Source: Actinomycetes bacterium (GTDB lineage Bacteria > Actinomycetota > Acidimicrobiia > Acidimicrobiales > JAKAOS01). From it: a stretch of 8,105 bases of DNA. The notes beneath the pieces are model-generated. The model had not been told where the DNA came from. It searched no databases and saw only the letters and a list, made by a program, of their open reading frames with translations. The DNA lies in contig JAJYGW010000379.1 of assembly GCA_021790615.1 (NCBI GenBank), positions 1-8,105 on the forward strand, given 5' to 3'. The position numbers and the translations under genes are program-made. Positions 1-5,222 of this stretch are shown here, piece after piece (position 1 is the stretch's first letter; every line of letters starts with the position of its first letter).

Positions 1-432
1 GCTGCCGTCCGGCGGCGCGTCGCCGAGCTCGCATGGCGGACCGGCCACCCACGCGACGATCTCGTGGCACTCGTCAGCCAACATCTCGGGGACGAGGCGG
101 AGGTGGTGGAGGCGGCGTGTTTCTGTCTGGGCGAGCTGCGGCCGGAACGTGCGAGCGAGGCCCTGACGAACGTGGCCCAGCACCACCGTGACCCTCTCTG
201 CCGGGAGTCCGCCGTCGCGGCCCTCGGGGCCATCGGCGACCCGGAGTCACTCCCGGTGATCCTCGCCGCCCTCGACGACAGGCCTCAGATCAGGCGGCGA
301 GCAGTGCTCGCCCTCGCCTCCTATGAGGGACAGGAGGTGGACGCAGCGCTCGCGGAAGCGCTCTCCGATCGCGACTGGCAGGTCCGCCAAGCGGCTGAGG
401 ACCTCACGGACGAGCGTGCTTCGGACGGCTGA
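1..432 (+). CDS. HEAT-repeat protein, 3' end (5' end outside the window)
   Basis: The frame is open from base 1 to the TGA at 430-432, giving 143 visible residues. GTG at 64 is an internal codon candidate, but the frame upstream also reads as helical repeat, so the gene most likely starts left of the window. The visible part contains about four helix-turn-helix units of HEAT/PBS-lyase type, with recurring features such as VVEAACFCLGEL, CRESAVAALGAIGDPESLPVI and IRRRAVLALASY; the spaced A-L-G and D-P positions are typical. HEAT repeats form a curved solenoid that binds other proteins, and nothing here indicates a catalytic role. The last 29 bases overlap the 3' end of the convergent MreB-like gene. 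The partner and full architecture cannot be seen, so the call is to fold only. Confidence 0.8.
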   Translation, partial: AAVRRRVAELAWRTGHPRDDLVALVSQHLGDEAEVVEAACFCLGELRPERASEALTNVAQHHRDPLCRESAVAALGAIGDPESLPVILAALDDRPQIRRRAVLALASYEGQEVDAALAEALSDRDWQVRQAAEDLTDERASDG

Positions 433-1432
433 CCGAGTGGCCTGACGCCCCCCGCCAACTGCCTCCGGAAACGTCGCGCAGGCACCGGGCTGCACCGAGC
501 ACAGCCGCCTCCCTGGGGTGATCGGCGACATGGACGGGGATGCCGGTCGCGGTGGCGAGCCGCCTCGTGAAGCCGTCGAGCAGCCCGCACTCGCCCGCAA
601 GATGCAGCCCGCGTGACAGCAGATCGTTCGCCAGGTCCGGCGGGGCCTCGACGATGCAGCTGACCGCGGCTGCGAGGATCGCTCGCAGGGTGTCGTCGAC
701 GGCGACGGCGACCTCGGAGCTCGACAGGACGACCGTGCGGATCATGCCGTTCGACGCGTCCCGTCCCGACGCCTCGACCTTGCGCTCGGGCCCGGGCCAG
801 GCGGTTGCGATGGCGAGCTTCACCTGCTCGGTCGCCGACGGGCTGAGGACGAGGTCGTGGGAGCGCAGGCACATCGTGTGGATGGCACGGTCGAGATCGT
901 CGCCGCCGAGCGGCAGGGACGCCTTCGTCACGACACCGCCGAGGGCCATCACGGCGACGTCCGTCGTGCCGGCGCCGACGTCCACGACCATCGTGGCAAC
1001 CGGTTCGGCGATCTCGAGCCGGAAGCCGATTCCTGCCGCCACGGCATGCTCGATGAAGTCGACCTGCGAAGCCCCCGCTTCCTTGAAGGAACGTTCGAGC
1101 GCGCGCCGCTGGACGCCGCTCGCCAATCCCGGGACCGTGCACAGGACCTCCGGCCGGCGTCCGGCGTGGCGCCGCACCCGGCGCAGAAGCTCTCCGGCCA
1201 CCTGATCGGTGAGCGCCAGATCCTGCAACTGCCCGTGGTCCACCGGCCGGACGAACCTGATCTCGCCCGCAGCCCGGCCCGGAAGGTCGACGGCCGCGGC
1301 GCCGAACGCGACGAGCGAGCCGTCGCGCAGGTTCACGGCCGCCGCGGTCTGCTCGTCCACGAGCACGCGCCCCGACGAGTCGGCGACGAGCGTCTTGGAG
1401 GTGCCAAGATCCACTGCGAGCCGGCCGCTCAT
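404..1432 (-). CDS. MreB-like actin-family ATPase (rod shape-determining protein homologue), 342 aa
   Basis: The length matches MreB (about 340 aa) and the actin-fold motifs appear in order. Phosphate-1 is AVDLGTSKTLV at residues 6-16, connect-1 is CTVPG near 98-102, phosphate-2 is VDVGAGTTDVAV at 150-161, and connect-2 is AAVLGAA near 309-315. Family members bind ATP and polymerise under the membrane to guide wall synthesis. Two sites differ from the usual MreB: the adenosine motif reads LAGECGLL (278-285) rather than TGGGALL, and the IEEPMAAAIG segment reads IEHAVAAGIG (127-136). The ATG at 1432 overlaps the moaE stop as ATGA, which fixes the start and suggests translational coupling; the frame remains open upstream but there runs antiphase through moaE. 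No mreC, mreD or rodA lies nearby. The changed motifs make a divergent paralogue possible, so no symbol is given. Confidence 0.87.
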   Translation of the reverse strand: MSGRLAVDLGTSKTLVADSSGRVLVDEQTAAAVNLRDGSLVAFGAAAVDLPGRAAGEIRFVRPVDHGQLQDLALTDQVAGELLRRVRRHAGRRPEVLCTVPGLASGVQRRALERSFKEAGASQVDFIEHAVAAGIGFRLEIAEPVATMVVDVGAGTTDVAVMALGGVVTKASLPLGGDDLDRAIHTMCLRSHDLVLSPSATEQVKLAIATAWPGPERKVEASGRDASNGMIRTVVLSSSEVAVAVDDTLRAILAAAVSCIVEAPPDLANDLLSRGLHLAGECGLLDGFTRRLATATGIPVHVADHPREAAVLGAARCLRDVSGGSWRGASGHSVSRPKHARP

Positions 1433-1911
1433 GGGCCCTCCGCACGCACGGGTTGGATCGAGCGAGCCGCCGGGCTCCAGTCGCTGCCGCCCGGCCAGTG
1501 CTCGCGCTTCCAGATCGGAGCGCTCTCCTTCAATCCGTCGATGAGGTACCGGCATGCTTCGAAGGCCTCGGCGCGATGCGGAGAGGACACGGCGACCACC
1601 ACTGACGACTCGCCCGTCTCCACGCGCCCGACTCGGTGCCACACGACGATGCGGCCCACCGCCGGCCATTGGCCCCGCGTTGCGTCCGCGAGCTCGCGAA
1701 AGCGTGGCAGGACCTGCTCGTCGTAGGCCTCGTAGTCGATCGCGGTGACGCCCGTGCGGCCCTCGGCGTGGTCCCGCACCAACCCCGAGAAACCCACCAC
1801 CCCTCCCCAACCCGGCCCCCCCACCCACTCGAGGGCGGCGGCGTAGGACAGCGGCTCGTCAGTGAGCGCCAGCCAGTCGCTGCCGTTCACCGGGTCGATC
1901 ACGGGCGCCAT
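1429..1911 (-). CDS. moaE: Molybdopterin synthase catalytic (large) subunit MoaE, 160 aa
   Basis: MoaE, with the thiocarboxylated MoaD, inserts two sulfurs into cyclic pyranopterin monophosphate to form molybdopterin in the cytoplasm. The length is near the family norm of 140-155. Recognisable blocks are GGVVGFSGLVRDH (36-48), the IDYEAYDE segment (58-65), VGRVETGESSVVVAV (94-108), PHR (111-113) and LKESAPIWKRE (127-137). The last contains two lysines, at 128 and 135, matching the pair required for catalysis in E. coli MoaE, so the enzyme looks active. No Shine-Dalgarno sequence precedes ATG 1911. An alternative start is GTG at 1902, because TACGAT (1915-1910) sits 7 nt before it in the manner of a leaderless promoter. 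An ATG at 1989 would run into the divergent gene and adds an unconserved tail. No moaD or other moa gene is in the window. The stop overlaps the MreB-like start by 4 bp. Confidence 0.93.
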   Translation of the reverse strand: MAPVIDPVNGSDWLALTDEPLSYAAALEWVGGPGWGGVVGFSGLVRDHAEGRTGVTAIDYEAYDEQVLPRFRELADATRGQWPAVGRIVVWHRVGRVETGESSVVVAVSSPHRAEAFEACRYLIDGLKESAPIWKREHWPGGSDWSPAARSIQPVRAEGP

Positions 1912-1915
1912 CGTA
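1910..1915 (-). promoter_or_regulatory. Tentative -10 element for leaderless moaE transcript
   Basis: On the minus strand TACGAT fits the TANNNT -10 pattern and ends 7 nt before GTG 1902 (codon 4 of the longer moaE call). That spacing would put the transcription start at or next to the GTG. No convincing -35 hexamer is visible. This is inference from spacing, and it would shorten MoaE to 157 aa. Confidence 0.3.
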
Positions 1916-1973
1916 TTCGGGCGCGCAGGTCGCGTTTCGGGCAGTTTCGTGACGATCTCAGGCCTCGCGACCC

Positions 1974-3284
1974 ATGACGACGAGTCCATTTGTAATCTGT
2001 GCAGCCGTGGTCGAACAGCCGAGGGACTTCGACGACTGGCGAGACGAAGAACCGACTCGACCTCTTCTCCCGCCAGATGACCGGCTGTGGCGCCACCCGT
2101 CCGAGATCGGGGGCGCGATCCTCTCCGAGCGCGAGCGCGAGGTCATCGTCGCCCGCCGGCGCTGGCTGGCGAGCACGCCGACGCGTGCCGGTGCAGGCAC
2201 CGCCGGCATCGTCGGAGCTCTCCTCGCGACCGGAGTCGTCCTCGTCGGGACGCATCTCACGTCCTGGCTGACGCGGCCGGCGGTAAGCGCCGGCGCCCAC
2301 TCGGGGAGCCTGAGTGGGGCGCTCGAAGCCGCCACGACCACGAGCATGCCGATGATCGTCGGGCAGGCCCTCGGTGCCGAGGTGGCCTCGATCGAGGCCG
2401 CCGTCGTGCAGGTGGTGGTCGTGAGCAACCGCGGCATCGTCAAGGCCGACGGCGTGGTCGTGTCGAAGAAGGGCTACGTGGTCGTGCCCGCGGCGTCCCT
2501 CACGGCGGCCGAGAGCGTGTCGGTCGTTCGCTCGGACGGCGAGGAGCTGATCGCGAAGATCGTCGGCAGCGATCCCGCCACGGGCATCGCCATCCTCCAC
2601 GTGGACGAGTCGAGCCTGCCTGACCTCGTGATGTCGCGCGCTCAGTCGCTTCCGATCCCGTCCCTGATGCTCGTCGCGTCGTGGACGAACCGTGTCGGCG
2701 TCGCCGTGGCCCCGCTCAGGTCGGCTCCGGGCGTGGCGAGCCTCGGCACCGGTCCGGCGCTGCTGGAGGTCTACCCGGCCTCGATGCGCCTCGCCGATGC
2801 GCCCGCCGGCGCGGTAGTCCTCGACAGCAACGCCCGTGTGGTCGGCATGGTCGTTGTCCATCATGGACATCGCACGCTCGCCACACCGGGCTGGGTGATC
2901 GGCCGCATCGAAGGCATGCTCGCCTCGACCGGCCATGTGACCCATGGGTGGCTCGGCATCGAGGGGGCCGGGACGCACCAGCTCGTGGTGGAGCGACCGA
3001 CGAAGCCGGCGGTCGGTGCGAACGCGACCCATTCGCTCATGACGAGCGAGGCGAAGACGGTCGCCGGCGTTCGCGTCGTGACGGTCAAGGCGAACAGTGC
3101 GGCCGCTCAGGCAGGCCTGCAGCGCGGCGACGTCATCGAGGCGGTGAACGGCCAGCCCGTCACGTCGATGGGAGGATTGCAGGCCGTGCTCTACCTCATG
3201 GCCCCGGCGACACGTGTCCGGCTCGAGGTCGTGCGAGGGGGCACACAGTGCGAGCTGCACGCCCGCCTGGCCCCAGCTGCGTGA
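1974..3284 (+). CDS. Membrane-anchored trypsin-like (HtrA/S1C-type) PDZ protein, predicted catalytically dead
   Basis: Architecture by residue from ATG 1974: an acidic cytoplasmic N-terminus with DDRLWRHPSE (35-44), a motif I recall from actinobacterial HtrA-like proteins; a basic stretch, then one membrane segment at about 76-98; a trypsin-like core at about 130-320; and a C-terminal PDZ domain at about 325-430 with AGLQRGDVIEAVNGQPV. The core aligns with HtrA (GYVVV for GYIVT, VGSDPATGIAILHVD for VGSDPxTDLAVLKVD), but His, Asp and Ser are replaced: A174 in VPAAS, G204 in TGIAIL and A278 in APAGA (normally GNSGG). A peptide-binding or scaffold role outside the membrane is therefore more likely than proteolysis. 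The start is uncertain: GTG 2007 has TAATCT 8 nt upstream and may be a leaderless start, removing 11 residues. The stop overlaps the next start as GTGA, indicating an operon. Confidence 0.88.
   Translation: MTTSPFVICAAVVEQPRDFDDWRDEEPTRPLLPPDDRLWRHPSEIGGAILSEREREVIVARRRWLASTPTRAGAGTAGIVGALLATGVVLVGTHLTSWLTRPAVSAGAHSGSLSGALEAATTTSMPMIVGQALGAEVASIEAAVVQVVVVSNRGIVKADGVVVSKKGYVVVPAASLTAAESVSVVRSDGEELIAKIVGSDPATGIAILHVDESSLPDLVMSRAQSLPIPSLMLVASWTNRVGVAVAPLRSAPGVASLGTGPALLEVYPASMRLADAPAGAVVLDSNARVVGMVVVHHGHRTLATPGWVIGRIEGMLASTGHVTHGWLGIEGAGTHQLVVERPTKPAVGANATHSLMTSEAKTVAGVRVVTVKANSAAAQAGLQRGDVIEAVNGQPVTSMGGLQAVLYLMAPATRVRLEVVRGGTQCELHARLAPAA
1993..1998 (+). promoter_or_regulatory. Tentative -10 element for a leaderless start at GTG 2007
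   Basis: TAATCT lies in a short AT-richer patch that stands out from the surrounding GC-rich sequence. It fits TANNNT and is followed by 8 nt and then an in-frame GTG of the PDZ protein gene. That geometry suits a leaderless mRNA, which is common in Actinobacteria. No clear -35 hexamer is present, and ATG 1974 lacks a Shine-Dalgarno sequence. Confidence 0.35.
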
Positions 3285-4528
3285 GCGACCACCCTGTCGA
3301 AGGCGGGGGCGACGACTTCCTGACGAAGATGCTCGGGGACCTGCTCCGGCTGATGCCGAGCGGATCCGGGTTCCAGTGGCCGCTCGCCTACCAGCTGGCC
3401 GCTAGCGCCGCGGCCGGCGACGAACCGGACCCGAACCCCGACCCGCGCGAGCGCATCCGGCTCGAGGAGCTGAGCGGGGTGGCCGCCATGCACGTCGCCG
3501 ACGTCACGGGCATGCAGCCCTCACCCTCGGGACAGGCGCCCCGGCTCGTCCCGACTAGCCGCTCCGAATGGGCACACCGCACCCTCGACTCGTGGCGCCC
3601 GGTGCTGGACCGCCTCAGCGCCGGGCACGGCGGGGCGGCGGGAGCGGCGAGCGGCGGGGGCGGTGACGTCGGAGGCGCCGGCGGGAGCGGTGGCCCCGGA
3701 GACATCAGTCCGGAGCAGCTCGCCGAGCAGGGACTCGACCCGAAGGTGGCCGGCCTGCTCAACCGGTGGGCCGGCGCCGTCATGCCGATGATGATCGCCA
3801 TGCAGGTCGGCTCCGCGGTAGGGCACCTCGCGCAGCGTGCGCTCGGGCACTACGACGTGCCGGTCGCCCCGGCGAAGGGAGACGAGATCCTGGCCGTCTC
3901 CTCGAACATGGCCGCGGTAGCCGAGGACTGGAGCCTGCGCCCGGACGACCTCGCGCTGTGGCTCTGCACCCACGAGATCGTGCTCCACGCCGTGCTGTCC
4001 CGCCCCCATGTGGCAGCGCGCCTGGCGGACCTGATCGTCGCCCACGCCGAGCACGTGCGCCCGGACCCGGGCGCGCTCCAGCAGCTCATGACAGGCGCCG
4101 ATCCCGGCGACGTCTCCTCGATGATGGACCTGTTCTCCGACCCGGCCGCGCTGCAGTCGTCGGTCGACAGCGACGAGGTCCGCCAGGTCCGTGCGCAGCT
4201 CGACGCCCTCACGGCGACCATCGCGGGATATGCGGAGCACGTGACGGCGACGATCGCCACGCGGCTCATCGGACCGCATGCCTCGATCAACGAAGCGATG
4301 CGGCGGCGGCGGGTTGGCCGCGGGGCCGGCGAGCGCGTGGCCGAGGAGCTGTTCGGCCTGCGGTTGGACCAGGAGAACGTGGATCGGGGGGCACGTTTCG
4401 TCGCCGGTGTGCTCGAGCGCTCCGGCGACACCGAGCTCGCCCGGCTCTTCGTCGCCGAGGCGACGTTGCCGACTCCTGCGGAGGTCGACGCGCCGGGCCT
4501 GTGGCTCGCCCGGCTCGAGATCGTCTGA
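3281..4528 (+). CDS. Zincin-like DUF2342 (Zincin_2) family protein with altered HExxH motif, 415 aa
   Basis: The start is GTG 3281, which overlaps the upstream stop as GTGA. The frame is open far upstream, but that part is antiphase to the PDZ gene. Family features are the N-terminal FLTKMLGDLLRLMPS (13-27), then WPLAYQLA (33-40), a conserved helical section around 165-190, EDWSLRPDDLALWL (215-228), the metalloprotease-position motif at 231-236, GYAEHV (316-321), and a C-terminal region with AEELFGLRLDQ (354-364). These actinobacterial proteins are annotated as zinc-dependent metalloproteases or F420-associated proteins; no substrate is established to my knowledge. The metal site here reads HEIVLH, with an extra residue relative to HExxH, so metal binding is doubtful. 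Residues 115-140 form a Gly/Ala-rich linker absent from most members I recall. No signal peptide or membrane helix is evident. Coupling to the PDZ pseudoprotease suggests a shared complex. Confidence 0.85.
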   Translation: MSDHPVEGGGDDFLTKMLGDLLRLMPSGSGFQWPLAYQLAASAAAGDEPDPNPDPRERIRLEELSGVAAMHVADVTGMQPSPSGQAPRLVPTSRSEWAHRTLDSWRPVLDRLSAGHGGAAGAASGGGGDVGGAGGSGGPGDISPEQLAEQGLDPKVAGLLNRWAGAVMPMMIAMQVGSAVGHLAQRALGHYDVPVAPAKGDEILAVSSNMAAVAEDWSLRPDDLALWLCTHEIVLHAVLSRPHVAARLADLIVAHAEHVRPDPGALQQLMTGADPGDVSSMMDLFSDPAALQSSVDSDEVRQVRAQLDALTATIAGYAEHVTATIATRLIGPHASINEAMRRRRVGRGAGERVAEELFGLRLDQENVDRGARFVAGVLERSGDTELARLFVAEATLPTPAEVDAPGLWLARLEIV

Positions 4529-4556
4529 GCCGAGGCCCCTCGTCTCGGCGCTCAGA
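4524..4556. terminator. Stem-loop spanning both stop codons of convergent genes
   Basis: Left arm TCTGAG-CCGAG (4524-4534) pairs with CTCGG-CTCAGA (4544-4548 and 4551-4556), leaving a 2-base CG bulge and a 9-base loop. The arms include the TGA of the zincin-like gene (4526-4528) and the reversed TGA of the small hypothetical gene (4552-4554). Position and symmetry suit a bidirectional terminator for convergent transcripts. No U-tract follows on either strand, so it is not a canonical intrinsic terminator. Confidence 0.45.
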
Positions 4557-4854
4557 CCGAGCTGCCGCCGCCCTCGTCCTCGGGAACACCGAGGTCCCAC
4601 TCGAGGATGATGTTCTCCCGCTCGGCGTCGCGGACGATGCGCTCCCGGTTGCGCCTGAACTGCGGGTCGTGCGGTGGCAGCAGGACGAGGCGCGCGAGGG
4701 CGCGCTGGCGGAACTCCTCTATCACGCTCCTGTCCCCGAACTCGGATTCGATCTCCCAGTGTGGGGCGACAGGGCCGAGGTAGACCATGCGAACGTGCCC
4801 GCGCGGGGGCTCGCTCGCCTGCTGCTCCTCCGGTTGGGAAGACGGCATCGTCAT
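4552..4854 (-). CDS. Conserved-looking hypothetical protein, 100 aa
   Basis: I do not recognise this family. The polar N-terminus (about 20 residues, Gln/Glu/Pro-rich) leads to a compact core: VRMVYLGPVAPHWEIE, then VIEEFRQRALARLVLLPPHDPQFRRNR, then the charged helix ERIVRDAEREN and IILEWDLG. An acidic Gly-rich tail ends the protein. There is no signal peptide, membrane segment or cysteine. The pattern suggests a small soluble cytoplasmic protein with a strand followed by two or more helices. The start was placed at ATG 4854 because TACACT (4868-4863 on the minus strand) lies 8 nt upstream, consistent with a leaderless transcript; an ATG at 4899 would run through that promoter. A second ATG lies two codons in, at 4848. 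The gene faces the WhiB-like gene divergently and the zincin-like gene convergently. It is judged real from codon bias and clean spacing between neighbours. Confidence 0.65.
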   Translation of the reverse strand: MTMPSSQPEEQQASEPPRGHVRMVYLGPVAPHWEIESEFGDRSVIEEFRQRALARLVLLPPHDPQFRRNRERIVRDAERENIILEWDLGVPEDEGGGSSV

Positions 4855-4862
4855 GGGCGACG

Positions 4863-4868
4863 AGTGTA
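4863..4868 (-). promoter_or_regulatory. Tentative -10 element for the leaderless 100-aa hypothetical gene
   Basis: TACACT on the minus strand fits TANNNT and is separated by 8 nt from ATG 4854. There is no Shine-Dalgarno sequence before that ATG, which fits leaderless initiation. No clear -35 is seen. Confidence 0.4.
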
Positions 4869-4944
4869 CAGCCCGCCCTGTCCCAACCTTCTCAGCCAAA
4901 TCTCAGGCTCCGATCATCAATTCATCAGATCTCGAGCTAACAAT

Positions 4945-4948
4945 GGAG
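4945..4948 (+). promoter_or_regulatory. Ribosome binding site deciding the WhiB start
   Basis: GGAG at 4945-4948 lies 4 nt before ATG 4953. The next in-frame ATG (4968) is 19 nt from it and too far, so 4953 is preferred. The 98-bp intergenic region holding this site also contains two copies of TCATCA (4914-4919 and 4922-4927), of unknown meaning. Confidence 0.5.
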
Positions 4949-4952
4949 CCCG

Positions 4953-5198
4953 ATGGACACTTCGTGGATGGCGCGGGGGAACTGTCGAGAGCAGCCACCC
5001 GACCTCTTCTTCCCAAGCGACGGCGTCGGCGTCGAGATCGCACGTCGCGTCTGCGCCGACTGCCCTGTGAAGGGCCCATGCCTCGAGTACGCCATGGAGA
5101 ACCACATCGACCATGGCGTCTGGGGCGGGACTTCCGAGCGGGAGCGTCGGCGCATCGCGAGGCGGCGCCGCCTGGCGGCTCTCGACGCTGCTCGCTGA
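4953..5198 (+). CDS. WhiB-family iron-sulfur transcription factor, 81 aa
   Basis: WhiB proteins are small actinobacterial regulators that hold a [4Fe-4S] cluster and act with the principal sigma factor. All hallmarks are present: four cysteines at 11, 34, 37 and 43 (C-x22-C-x2-C-x5-C), LFFP at 18-21, the GVWGG turn at 55-59 followed by SERERRRIARRRR, and a basic C-terminal tail that would contact DNA. The size is typical. The start is ATG 4953, supported by GGAG 4 nt upstream. The gene is divergent from the 100-aa hypothetical gene and lies 24 bp before the formimidoyltransferase gene on the same strand, so cotranscription is possible. The subclass is unclear: it lacks the STREAKxVC block of WhiB2 and looks more generic, so no number is assigned. 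Confidence 0.93.
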   Translation: MDTSWMARGNCREQPPDLFFPSDGVGVEIARRVCADCPVKGPCLEYAMENHIDHGVWGGTSERERRRIARRRRLAALDAAR

Positions 5199-5222
5199 GC
5201 ATCTTCCGCTAGACACGGTGGT

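Noticed and set aside
1899..3260. A 453-codon open frame on the minus strand
   Set aside because: It is antisense to the PDZ protein gene, with an Arg/His/Asp-rich composition typical of a shadow frame in GC-rich DNA and no recognisable domain.
2681..3280. An upstream extension of the zincin-like gene by 200 codons
   Set aside because: It overlaps the PDZ gene in another frame, is Arg/Gly-rich and matches no family sequence. GTG 3281 with the GTGA overlap is the natural start.
3766..5070. A 434-codon open frame on the plus strand
   Set aside because: Its product is Arg/Pro-rich and crosses the zincin-like gene, the stem-loop, the small minus-strand gene and the WhiB start; those have motif or spacing support and this does not.
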